This document shows positions 7,112 to 14,424 of a DNA stretch of 33,334 nt, in pieces; the stretch's first letter is position 1; each line of letters begins with the position of its first letter. The stretch is from Planctomycetota bacterium (GTDB lineage: Bacteria; Planctomycetota; MHYJ01; WSZJ01): assembly GCA_016190145.1 (NCBI GenBank), contig JACPRD010000210.1, positions 1 to 33,334 of the forward strand, given 5' to 3'. A program made the position numbers and the translations under genes. Under the pieces are notes generated by a model that did no database searches, was not told the DNA's origin, and was given only the letters and a program-made list of their open reading frames with translations.

Positions 7112-8539
7112 CTACTTCTTCCTTCGAACCCGATAAGTCGCATCTTGTTCAAAGGAAAGTCCCACGGTGTGGACGCCTTCGTCCTCGCTGAATTCGAAGC
7201 CGGAATCCGTTGCCAGATCCAGCTTCCAGCGAAGAGCTCGCTCCGTGCAATCCGGAGGACGCCAGTCCTCCGGGTGTGCCTGAATGAGCGGAATCACGAA
7301 ATAGCCGGTCGCGTCGGTGCGAATCCTCACGATTCGCTGCTTGGCAAAGAAGGGCTCGAGGTCCAGCTCCAGCCCGGGCACAGGTTCTCCGGTTTCCTCC
7401 GAAATGACCCGCGCCTTGACCTCGAGATTCTTCTCTTCTGTCAACACCAGACTCGCGCGGAGGCTTGTGAGGGAGAGCAGCCCTGTTGAGTACGACGCGC
7501 CATGACCGGGCGAAAAGGCGACTGTCCAGTATCGGCATCCCTCCAGTTGTTCTGGCTTGATGCTTCTCCAGGCCAGACGCACCCGTTCAACCCCGGCATC
7601 GTCAGTCTCGCCGGAAGCTTGGGTGTGCAGCGGATCGTTCCAGCCGAGTGGAGGCCCCTCCAGGTAGAACCCCACGTGGACATTCCGCACAGGCAGACCG
7701 GCCACGTCGCGAACCAGTATCTCGAACAGCGGCATTTCGTGCTTCGTGACGCGGACGAAATACCGGCCGGCCGGTTTCGCCAGGTAGAGTCCCGGCAATT
7801 CTCTCGGCATGAGATCCGTCTCGATTTCCGCGAACGCCTGAACCTCATGACGGGGCAGGTGGAAGTTGAATTTCAAGGTGAGCGCCTCCGAGACTCCCAT
7901 CAGCTCACACTCGCCGACATCGTCCGTCGTGAGGACGACGCTTCCGGGACCGCCGCCCGACATGCAGCAGAAGGCGACCATCGCAGGGTCTTCGGAAGGA
8001 AGAGACATGTAGGCTTCCACGACGACCGCCGCATGAGGGATCACGAGTCCGTCATCCCCGACCAGACGGACCCTGACCTTCGACAACTCCGGAAGCCTGA
8101 TCTCGACAGGATTCTGGGCGAGTCGCGAGGGTTCAAGAACGCCGTCGAACCAGCGCGGAAACCCCAGCGAGTCCTTCCAGAGGACGGCCACTCTGAGGCC
8201 TGCCCCGCTGACGTCCGGCGGTCTGGGCAGGATGGCGAGGCCGTCCTCGTCGGCGTCGAAAACCGGGACCGCCTTCGCGGCCTGAGGAAAACAAGCCCGA
8301 GCCCTTTGAGCCGCGGCACCGGATTCGGTGAGGATCCGCAATCCAAGAGCTCCCTCGGGAGCGGCAGCAGGTCGGGTTTCGTTCGGTGAATCGCCGGATC
8401 GGGCCCCTGGAGTCCGGGGCTGGACGTTCGAATGGCTCTCCGCAGGGCGGCGCAACGCCCCTGGCCGAAACAGAATCCAAACGGCAAACACCACCGCGAG
8501 CATGAGGATGACGGCAACGATAGAACCGCTTCGACGCAT
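7112..8539 (-). CDS. Signal-anchored extracytoplasmic protein of unknown function, probably beta-sandwich repeats
   Basis: The protein has about 475 residues. MRRSGSIVAVILMLAVVFAVWILF is an N-terminal membrane anchor, given here by residues 1-24. A Pro/Ala/Ser-rich low-complexity linker follows. The rest alternates strands with turns, for instance KVRVRLVGDDGLVIPHAAVVV, FEILVRDVAGLPVRNVHVGF and LEVKARVISEETGEPVPGLE (each about 20 residues). This is the look of carboxypeptidase-regulatory-like or other Ig-type domains, in which strands start with a valine-rich edge and pass through 'GxPVPG' turns. No catalytic motif is seen. GTG at 8548 is an alternative start three codons upstream. The base composition is visibly less GC-rich than the flanking genes, which may mean a younger arrival or weaker codon selection. 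It is a lone gene between repeat C-right and a membrane protein gene. Confidence 0.7.
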   Translation of the reverse strand: MRRSGSIVAVILMLAVVFAVWILFRPGALRRPAESHSNVQPRTPGARSGDSPNETRPAAAPEGALGLRILTESGAAAQRARACFPQAAKAVPVFDADEDGLAILPRPPDVSGAGLRVAVLWKDSLGFPRWFDGVLEPSRLAQNPVEIRLPELSKVRVRLVGDDGLVIPHAAVVVEAYMSLPSEDPAMVAFCCMSGGGPGSVVLTTDDVGECELMGVSEALTLKFNFHLPRHEVQAFAEIETDLMPRELPGLYLAKPAGRYFVRVTKHEMPLFEILVRDVAGLPVRNVHVGFYLEGPPLGWNDPLHTQASGETDDAGVERVRLAWRSIKPEQLEGCRYWTVAFSPGHGASYSTGLLSLTSLRASLVLTEEKNLEVKARVISEETGEPVPGLELDLEPFFAKQRIVRIRTDATGYFVIPLIQAHPEDWRPPDCTERALRWKLDLATDSGFEFSEDEGVHTVGLSFEQDATYRVRRKK

Positions 8540-8568
8540 GCTGGCCACCCCGAACGACTGAACGCCGC

Positions 8569-8925
8569 CTATTCCCAGCCGTTCTCTTCCTCAATCGGAA
8601 TCGGTTCCGGGTACCGCACGTCGAAATGGTGGTGGCCCGTCGTGAACCGGAGGACGAGGAAATGGTGGATGGCGTCGGAAATGAGGAGCGCGAGGCCGAT
8701 GCGCAGGCCCCAGGTGAAAACGAGGCTGTGCAGGGGGAACAGGAACGCGCCTGCCGCTCCAAGGACGCCCACATAGCCGTGGTGGATGCGCATGCCCAGC
8801 GTGAGCGGCGCCACAAATGACGTGTCCCGGGTGGATTGGAGATCCAGGCCCCAGCGGCACAGGCAGGTGAACGCCTCGAACGCGATCGTCAGGGCCACGA
8901 CCCACGTCAGGTCTACGGTGCTGAT
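8569..8925 (-). CDS. His-rich three-helix membrane protein, probable ATC start
   Basis: The protein has 118 residues if translation starts at ATC (8923-8925), or 109 from the first normal start, GTG at 8896-8898. A strong ribosome binding site GGAGG (complement of 8933-8937) lies 7 nt before the ATC but 34 nt before the GTG, and the added residues STVDLTWVV complete the first hydrophobic helix. Three membrane segments are likely: TWVVALTIAFEAFTCL, YVGVLGAAGAFLFPLHSLV and LRIGLALLISDAIHHFLVL. Histidine pairs stand beside the helices (RIHHGY, DAIHHF, TGHHHFDV) and could bind metal, but I recognise no enzyme family. TATACT (minus, 8959-8964) is a -10 box upstream. Confidence 0.72.
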   Translation of the reverse strand: MSTVDLTWVVALTIAFEAFTCLCRWGLDLQSTRDTSFVAPLTLGMRIHHGYVGVLGAAGAFLFPLHSLVFTWGLRIGLALLISDAIHHFLVLRFTTGHHHFDVRYPEPIPIEEENGWE

Positions 8926-8932
8926 GGTTCCC

Positions 8933-8964
8933 CCTCCGGGTGTCTGCCTTGGTGCCTCAGTATA
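8933..8964 (-). promoter_or_regulatory. Minus-strand -10 box and ribosome binding site of the His-rich membrane protein
   Basis: TATACT is the complement of 8959-8964 and GGAGG the complement of 8933-8937. Transcription would start near 8952, leaving a leader of about 27 nt that contains the ribosome binding site. The layout supports a start at 8925 and not at 8898. No good -35 box is seen. Confidence 0.5.
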
Positions 8965-8995
8965 GAACGGGACCGGGGGGATCCGTATTCGCGAA

Positions 8996-9325
8996 TTACC
9001 CGATTTTCGTGTGGCTCAGCACCTCGTAAGTCTCCAGCGCATTGGTCATTTTCATCGGCCCGTGCGGCGCAGGCTTCCCGCTCGCCTTCGCCTGCTGGTG
9101 CCCCTTCTCGAACGCCTGCGACTTCGTCCAGGCCTCGAAGTCCTCCTTCGAGCGCCAGGTCGACAGCGAAATGTGCCGCCGCGGGTTCTCGGCGCACTTC
9201 AGGAACATGAAGTTGATGAATCCCGGCTGCTGGTCGACGAGCCCCGAGCGTTTCAGGAACCGCTCCTCGAGCACCTTCGCGGAAGCCTCGTCCTCGCAGG
9301 CGAAGACGTTCATGGCGACGTACAT
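8996..9325 (-). CDS. ABM-fold monooxygenase, IsdG/HmoA heme-degrading type
   Basis: The protein has 109 residues, a usual size for a single antibiotic-biosynthesis-monooxygenase domain. Asn6 (MYVAMN), Trp57 (STWRSKEDFEAW) and His76 (FEKGH) fall where IsdG/HmoA proteins have their Asn-Trp-His set, so heme degradation with release of iron is the best guess. PGFINFMFLKC is the central strand of the dimer sheet. The start at 9325 has GGAG 9 nt upstream. The gene begins 12 nt after the stop of the acyl-CoA dehydrogenase gene, so the two are co-transcribed. A functional link between the two products is not obvious. Confidence 0.82.
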   Translation of the reverse strand: MYVAMNVFACEDEASAKVLEERFLKRSGLVDQQPGFINFMFLKCAENPRRHISLSTWRSKEDFEAWTKSQAFEKGHQQAKASGKPAPHGPMKMTNALETYEVLSHTKIG

Positions 9326-9337
9326 GGCTCGCGTCTC

Positions 9338-10477
9338 CTATTTCTTGAACAGCTCGCGCGCGATGATGATCCGCTGGATCTGGCTCGTGCCCTCGTAGAT
9401 CGAGAAGATCTTCGCGTCGCGCATCAGCTTTTCAACCGGGTACTCGCGCGAGTACCCGTACCCGCCGAACACCTGCACCGCGTCCGTCGTCACCTTCATC
9501 ACCATGTCCGCCGCGAACGCCTTCGCGAACGCCGCTTCCTTCGAGTTCTTCAGCCCCGCGTCGAGCCGGTAGCCCGCGTTCCACACGAGGTGGCGCGCGG
9601 CGTCGACCTGGATGGCCATGTCGGCGATCATGAACGCGATGGCCTGCTGGTCGGAGAGCGGCTTGCCGAACGCCTTGCGCTCCGACGCGTAGCGCACGCT
9701 TTCGTCGAGCGCCCGCCGGCCGACGCCGATCGAGATCGCGGCGATCGCGGGGCGGGAGCGGTCGAAGACCTGCATCGCGAGCTTGAACCCCTCCCCTTCC
9801 TTGCCCAGCAGGTGCGTCTTCGGAATGCGCACATCCTCGTAGCTCAGCGAACACGTGTCGCTCGCGCACTGCCCCAGCTTGATCTCCTTCTTCCCGATCT
9901 TCACGCCCTTCCACTCCCGCTCCACCAGGAAGCACGACATCCCGTTGTAGCGCGCCGCCTTGTCCGTGTAAGCGAAGACGCAGTGGAAGTTCGCCACGGT
10001 GCCGTTCGTGATGAACTGCTTCGCGCCGTTCAGCACGTAGTGGTCGCCGTCCTTGCGCGCCGTCGACTGGATCCCCGCGACGTCGCTTCCCGCCTCGGGC
10101 TCCGTCAGCGCGTACGCGCCCATCCAGCCCTCGTTGACCTTCTGAAGGTAGCGCTTCTTGATGTCCTCCGACCCGCCGAGGATCACGGGCCAGTTGGCGA
10201 GGGCATTGACTTCCATGGAAGCGGCGACGCCGGAGCAGGCCCAGCCGAGCTCTTCGTTGATGATGATTTCTTCGAGGAGGCCGAGTCCGGGGCCGCCGTA
10301 GGCTTCGGGGACGTTGGGGTTGAGGAGGCCGAGTTCGAGGGCCTTTTTGAAGAGGGCGTGGGGGAATTCGTGGTGCTCGTCGAGTTTCGCGGCGACCGGG
10401 GCGATATCGGTAACCGCGAATTTGCGCGCGAGGTCGCGGAGTTCTTTCTGGAGGTCGTTGAGGGTGAAGTCGATCAT
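9338..10477 (-). CDS. Acyl-CoA dehydrogenase
   Basis: The 379-residue length is typical for a short/medium-chain acyl-CoA dehydrogenase, an FAD enzyme that introduces the alpha-beta double bond of acyl-CoA and passes electrons to ETF. Signatures in order are ELGWACSGVAASMEVN, YALTEPEAGSDVAGIQ (FAD/substrate region), KQFITNGTVANFHCVFAYTD, RKAFGKPLSDQQAIAFMIAD, QVFGGYGYSREYPVEKLMRD, and IYEGTSQIQRIIIAREL with the catalytic Glu in YEGT. The ATG at 10477 has AAGGA 7 nt upstream. A strong promoter lies before it, overlapping the end of the kinase gene. An ABM monooxygenase gene follows in the same transcript. Confidence 0.95.
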   Translation of the reverse strand: MIDFTLNDLQKELRDLARKFAVTDIAPVAAKLDEHHEFPHALFKKALELGLLNPNVPEAYGGPGLGLLEEIIINEELGWACSGVAASMEVNALANWPVILGGSEDIKKRYLQKVNEGWMGAYALTEPEAGSDVAGIQSTARKDGDHYVLNGAKQFITNGTVANFHCVFAYTDKAARYNGMSCFLVEREWKGVKIGKKEIKLGQCASDTCSLSYEDVRIPKTHLLGKEGEGFKLAMQVFDRSRPAIAAISIGVGRRALDESVRYASERKAFGKPLSDQQAIAFMIADMAIQVDAARHLVWNAGYRLDAGLKNSKEAAFAKAFAADMVMKVTTDAVQVFGGYGYSREYPVEKLMRDAKIFSIYEGTSQIQRIIIARELFKK

Positions 10478-10513
10478 GGAAGCGTCCTTGAAGTGAAGCG
10501 AGGTGTGGCATCG

Positions 10514-10542
10514 ACTTTACCCCGATCCGCGGGGGGTGTCAA
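10514..10542 (-). promoter_or_regulatory. Strong sigma-70 promoter for the acyl-CoA dehydrogenase operon
   Basis: On the minus strand TTGACA (complement of 10537-10542), a 17-nt spacer and TAAAGT (complement of 10514-10519). The -35 box contains the stop codon of the upstream kinase gene (10539-10541). The start site should be near 10507, giving a leader of about 30 nt with AAGGA before the ATG. Confidence 0.75.
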
Positions 10543-12782
10543 CGCGGCTGGGCGGCGAGGAGGTCTTCGCCGCCGCGGGGGTCGCCGGCCTGGAGTCGGA
10601 CGTGGCCGCGGAGGGATCGGAGGGGCGGGGTGTCGCACAGGGCGACGGCGCGGTCGAGTTCGCGGACCGCTCCGGGCAGGTCTCCGGCTTCGCGCAGGAG
10701 CATGGCGAGGAAGACGCGCGGGCCGAGCAGTTCGGGCGCCATTTCGACGGCGTCGCGCGCGCGGGGCACGGCGGCGGCGGGGCCCGAGCGCTCGCGGAGG
10801 CCGCGTGCGAGGCCGAGAAGCGACGGCAGGAAGGCGGGATCGAGCGCGAGGGCTGCCTCGAAGTCCTCGACGGCGCCTTTCCAGCCGGCGGAGCGCGCGT
10901 CGAGCAGTCCGGTCAGGTGGTGGAACAGCGCGGAACGTGCGGGGACGCGTGCAAGGGCTTCGCGCGCCTCGTCCCGGCGGCCCTGCGAGATCAGGATCGC
11001 GGCCTGTTCGAGGGAAGCGAGCGGATCCGCGGGATCGATCGAGGCGGCGGTCCGGGCTTCCGCGATCCGGCCGAGCGCGGCCAGGGAGAGCGCGCGCAGG
11101 TGGCGGCGCTCGCGCGATTCGGGGCCGATCTGCCTCGCGCGGTCGAGGTCCGCGAGCGCCGCGTCCGGGCGGTCGCACAGCCAGCGGTACCGCGCGCGAG
11201 TCGCCCAGGATCCGGCTTGCTCCGGGTGCCTGTCGACCAGCACGTCGCAGAAAATCCCCGCCGCGGCGAAATGCCGGGGATCCGCCATCGCGGCGCGGGC
11301 GGCGGCGAGATCGGCAGCGGCCGCCACCTCCGCCGACTCCGCGAACGCCGCGCGCTCCGCCTCTTCCTTCGCGCGAATCGCCCCCGCCACACGCGCCAGC
11401 CCCTCCACGGCGCGCGAATTCCCCGGGTCCTCCTTCAGCACCGAGTGGTAGCGGGCCGCCGCGATGTTGAGCAGGCCGGGGATCCTGGCGGCCTGTTCCT
11501 CGAGGGAAGCGCCCTCGTCGAGGTCCTTGAGGACGTTTTCGGCGGTGGCGACGCGTTCGTACCACAGGATGCCGAGGAGCGAAGCGCCGAAGAGGACGGC
11601 CGCGCAGAGCGCCGCGGTCAAGGCGGGATTCCGGGAGGCGCGGCGTTTCAGGATGCCGAGCCTGCCGACGGGGCGCGCGACGATGGGTTCGCCGGCCATG
11701 AAGCGTCCGAGGTCCTCGGCGAGTTCCTTGGCATCGGGGTAGCGCTTGCCCGGATCTTTTTCGAGGCAGTGCATGATGATCGTTTCGAGATCGCGGTGCA
11801 CTTTGGGCGCGTGCGTGCGGACGGGAACGGGATCGGTGTGGATGGTGGCGTAGACGGAGGCGGCCGCGGCGTCGCCGTCGAACGGCAGTTTGCCGGTGAC
11901 GATCTCGTAGAGGATGCAGCCGGTGGCGAACACGTCGGTGGACGGGCCGAGGATTTCCTGGAGGCCCAGGGCCTGTTCGGGGGACATGTAGGCGGGCGTG
12001 CCGAAGACGTCGCCCGCGACGGTGAGGCGGGTCACGACGGTCTTGTCCACGGCGAGTCCGAAGTCGACGACCTTGGACTGCCCGCCTTTCGGGGTCGGCA
12101 GGACCAGCACGTTTTCCGGTTTCATATCGCGATGGGTGATCCCGGCCTGGTGCGCGGCGCCCAGCCCTTCCGCGGCCTGCCGCACCAGCTCGATGCGCCT
12201 TCGCATTTCGGGGCCGGTCGCGCGGTGCGCGATGCGCTGGCGGAGCGTTTCTCCCGGCACGTACTCGAGCGCGATGAAAACCGAGTCGTTCTCCACTCCG
12301 ACCTCGTACACCTGCACGATGTTCGGGTGCGCGAGGCGCGCCGCCGCGCGGGCCTCGCGGAGGAACCGCTCCCGGTGGTCGTCGTGCTTGGCGTGCTCCT
12401 CGTGCAGCAGCTTGAGCGCGCACCAGCGGCCCAGCGTGTTGTCCCACGCCTTCCAGATGCTCCCCATCCCGCCGGAGCCGATTTTCTCGATCAACGTATA
12501 GCGCCCGAACGCCGCCTTCGGATCGAGCGCCGCCGCGCGCACCTCGTCAGGCACGATCCTCGTGTGCGTCGTCGTGACCAGTTCGCCCGGGATCCGCGTG
12601 GTGGAATTCATGCGGTCGCGCCGGATGCGGTCGATGTCGCTGTTGCGGAGGAGGCCGGCCTGGAGAAGTGCGACGACGAGGGGTTCGCCGGAGGTCACCG
12701 ACTGTTTCCGGATCCGGTCCAGCTCGAAGGCCGAGAGCAGTCCTTCGTCGACGGCGATACGGGCAAGCTCGGTGTCGTTCAT
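10539..12782 (-). CDS. Transmembrane Ser/Thr protein kinase with TPR-like C-terminal domain
   Basis: The protein has 747 residues. Residues 1-58 form a helical module with two similar halves (LARIAVDEGLLSAFELDRIR, VVALLQAGLLRNSDIDRIR). The Hanks-type kinase follows: Gly-rich loop IGSGGMG at 101-107, Lys124 in CALKLL, HRD at 217-219, DFG at 240-242, and SPE in GTPAYMSPEQ at about 267. All key residues are present, so it should be active. One membrane helix lies at about 386-407 (PALTAALCAAVLFGASLLGI). The outer part is Ala-rich helices with TPR-like pairs (AVEDFEAALALDPAFLPSLL). It probably senses a signal outside the membrane. The ATG at 12782 is chosen because a TAATTT box lies 8 nt upstream. 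A longer frame would only translate repeat D. Confidence 0.92.
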   Translation of the reverse strand: MNDTELARIAVDEGLLSAFELDRIRKQSVTSGEPLVVALLQAGLLRNSDIDRIRRDRMNSTTRIPGELVTTTHTRIVPDEVRAAALDPKAAFGRYTLIEKIGSGGMGSIWKAWDNTLGRWCALKLLHEEHAKHDDHRERFLREARAAARLAHPNIVQVYEVGVENDSVFIALEYVPGETLRQRIAHRATGPEMRRRIELVRQAAEGLGAAHQAGITHRDMKPENVLVLPTPKGGQSKVVDFGLAVDKTVVTRLTVAGDVFGTPAYMSPEQALGLQEILGPSTDVFATGCILYEIVTGKLPFDGDAAAASVYATIHTDPVPVRTHAPKVHRDLETIIMHCLEKDPGKRYPDAKELAEDLGRFMAGEPIVARPVGRLGILKRRASRNPALTAALCAAVLFGASLLGILWYERVATAENVLKDLDEGASLEEQAARIPGLLNIAAARYHSVLKEDPGNSRAVEGLARVAGAIRAKEEAERAAFAESAEVAAAADLAAARAAMADPRHFAAAGIFCDVLVDRHPEQAGSWATRARYRWLCDRPDAALADLDRARQIGPESRERRHLRALSLAALGRIAEARTAASIDPADPLASLEQAAILISQGRRDEAREALARVPARSALFHHLTGLLDARSAGWKGAVEDFEAALALDPAFLPSLLGLARGLRERSGPAAAVPRARDAVEMAPELLGPRVFLAMLLREAGDLPGAVRELDRAVALCDTPPLRSLRGHVRLQAGDPRGGEDLLAAQPR

Positions 12783-12790
12783 CAGAGATG

Positions 12791-12796
12791 AAATTA
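12791..12796 (-). promoter_or_regulatory. -10 box of the kinase gene, leaderless layout
   Basis: TAATTT on the minus strand lies 8 nt before the ATG at 12782. No -35 box or ribosome binding site is recognisable. Confidence 0.4.
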
Positions 12797-12856
12797 GCGC
12801 ATGCGGAGGGGGTTGGGCTACTGAGAAGTGGTGGGATGGCCGGCGGGGAGGAAGGA

Positions 12857-13028
12857 AGCCATAAGCCATAGGCCATAAGCCATAAGCGGCGCGCTTCGCG
12901 CGCCACCTCGTACGGAGGGGACTTCAGACATCCCGGGCACACGGTGGCCCGGGAACACTGAAGTCCATTGCGCCCGGGGTGGCGCGCGAAGCGCGCCGCT
13001 TATGGCTTATAGGTTATGGCTTATGGCT
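12857..13028 (+). repeat. Large cruciform repeat D between kinase and lpxD promoters
   Basis: Two 51-nt arms (12857-12907 and 12978-13028) are inverted copies with only about three mismatches. Each arm has two parts: tandem 7-nt words GCCATAA, and a REP-like hairpin GGCGCGC-TTC-GCGCGCC (GAA on the other side). The 70-nt middle holds a further hairpin: GGACTTCAG (12919-12927) pairs with CTGAAGTCC (12958-12966), and CCCGGGC (12932-12938) with GCCCGGG (12947-12953). The whole could fold into a long branched cruciform. It fills most of the divergent intergenic region and ends 12 nt before the lpxD -10 box. Confidence 0.92.
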
Positions 13029-13039
13029 GGCCTGAGGCT

Positions 13040-13045
13040 TACCAT
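13040..13045 (+). promoter_or_regulatory. -10 box of lpxD, near-leaderless
   Basis: TACCAT at 13040-13045, ending 8 nt before the ATG at 13054. The matching -35 position (about 13017-13022) lies inside the right arm of repeat D. Confidence 0.4.
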
Positions 13046-13053
13046 GCCACACC

Positions 13054-14094
13054 ATGCCCACCGCCCGAGACATCGCCGCCTGGATCCAGGCCGAACTCAC
13101 CGGAGACCCGGACATCGAAGTCCGCGACGTCAACGCCATCGACGGCGCGCGCGCGGGCGACGCCGTGTACGCCCTCGACGCCAGACGCCTCGCGGCCGCC
13201 GAACAGACTCCCGCGGCCGTCGTCCTCGTGCCACGGAACCTCGCCAGTTCCCTCAAGACCCTCCTCAAAACCGACGACCCCCGCGTCGCCTTCGCCACTC
13301 TCGTCGACCGCTTCCGCCCCCCCGACAAACCCCTCCCCGGCATCCACGCCTCCGCCTCCGTCGCGCGCGACGCCCGCATCGCGAAAACTGCTTCCGTCGG
13401 CCCGTTCGCGGTCGTCGAACCGGGCACGCAGGTCGGGGAGCGCGCGGTGATCGGGGCGGGTTGCGCGCTGGGGGCGCGGAGCGTGGTGGGGGACGACACG
13501 GTGCTGAGCGCGCGGGTGGCGGTTTACCACGACTGCCGGATCGGCGCGCGCGGGCTCGTGCACTCGGGGGTCGTGATCGGGTCGGACGGGTTCGGATTCG
13601 CGCAGGATCCGAGCGGGCGGCACATGAAGATCCGCCAGATCGGGAACGTGGAGATTGGCGACGACGTGGAGATCGGCGCGAACACGGCGATCGATCGGGC
13701 GACGTTCGGCTCGACGCTGATCGGCGACGGGACCAAGATCGACAACCTCTGCCACATCGGGCACAACTGCCGGATCGGAAAGCACGTGCTGCTCGCGGCG
13801 CAGGTCGGGCTTTCCGGCTCGATCGAAATCGGCGACCACGCGATCCTCCTGGGCCAGGTGGGCGTCAAGGACCATCTCCGGATCGGAGCCCGCGCGATCA
13901 TCCTCCCGCAGAGCGGCCTGAGCCAGGATGTGCCCGACGGCACCGTCTGGTTCGGCTCCCCCGCTCTCCCGCGCATGCAGCGCGAACGCGAATTCGCCGC
14001 GCTGCACCGCCTTCCCGAGCTGCTCAAGCGCGTCTCCCGCATCGAGCGAAAGCTCGGCACCGATGGTGCCGAAAAAGAACGGCCGACGGAATAG
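13054..14094 (+). CDS. lpxD: UDP-3-O-acylglucosamine N-acyltransferase
   Basis: LpxD is the third step of lipid A synthesis, moving a 3-hydroxyacyl chain from acyl-ACP to the 2-amine of UDP-3-O-acyl-glucosamine in the cytoplasm. The protein has 346 residues, the usual length. An N-terminal uridine-binding domain (residues 1-95) is followed by a left-handed beta helix of hexapeptide repeats ([14 protein letters not shown] turns from about 98 to 300). The catalytic His237 is in [24 protein letters not shown] and [10 protein letters not shown] are LpxD signatures. It stands alone here, without lpxA, lpxC or fabZ. Repeats D and E flank it. Wobble bases are mostly C up to about 13390, then sharply mostly G. 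Its presence argues for a lipid A-containing outer membrane. Confidence 0.95.
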   Translation: MPTARDIAAWIQAELTGDPDIEVRDVNAIDGARAGDAVYALDARRLAAAEQTPAAVVLVPRNLASSLKTLLKTDDPRVAFATLVDRFRPPDKPLPGIHASASVARDARIAKTASVGPFAVVEPGTQVGERAVIGAGCALGARSVVGDDTVLSARVAVYHDCRIGARGLVHSGVVIGSDGFGFAQDPSGRHMKIRQIGNVEIGDDVEIGANTAIDRATFGSTLIGDGTKIDNLCHIGHNCRIGKHVLLAAQVGLSGSIEIGDHAILLGQVGVKDHLRIGARAIILPQSGLSQDVPDGTVWFGSPALPRMQREREFAALHRLPELLKRVSRIERKLGTDGAEKERPTE

Positions 14095-14140
14095 CCACGT
14101 GGGCGCGACGTCCGCAGGAAGGCCGAGAACTCCGTCGGCT

Positions 14141-14370
14141 GTTTCGTTCATCGTTACTCGTTACTCGTTTCTCGTTCCGCGTGAACAGAGACACGGCGAA
14201 GAGGGAGCTTGCCCATCGGACGGGGCTTCCGCGCTTCGTACTTCGTTCCGCATTCCCGGTGTGGTCGGCCGCCACGAAGCACGAGGCACGGTGCCTCCTT
14301 CGTGCGTGTGCCCCGGTCGCAGGACTCGATTTTTCATGCGGAACGAGAAACGAGTAACGAGGAACGAAAC
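14141..14370 (+). repeat. Nested inverted repeat E between convergent lpxD and hpnE
   Basis: The outer arms are 14141-14184 and 14334-14370. Both consist of 7-nt words (CGTTACT/CGTTTCT left, AACGAGT/AACGAGA right) plus a shared CGTTCCGC/GCGGAACG edge. Inside lies a second imperfect pair built from CTTCGTA/CTTCGTT words (14233-14250) and ACGAAGC/ACGAGGC words (14273-14291), like repeat A, and a short hairpin GGCAC/GTGCC at about 14285-14296. This accounts for most of the 330 nt between the two convergent genes. I see no ORF here. Confidence 0.85.
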
Positions 14371-14424
14371 TGCCTCGGAGCCGACCCCTCCGGAACCTCC
14401 CCCCAGCCCCCGCGGCGGTGCCTC

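Noticed and set aside
9011..11470. Long plus-strand ORF across the acyl-CoA dehydrogenase and kinase genes
   Set aside because: It crosses two clearly real minus-strand genes and their promoter, and is low-complexity Arg/Gly-rich sequence.
10503..12791. Plus-strand ORF of 762 codons opposite the kinase
   Set aside because: It is antisense to a kinase with all catalytic motifs. The composition (Arg, Gly, Glu runs) is that of a frame shadow.
12857..13028. The tandem words of element D as a CRISPR array
   Set aside because: The word is only 7 nt, there are no unique spacers, and the two arms are inverted, so it is a palindrome and not an array.
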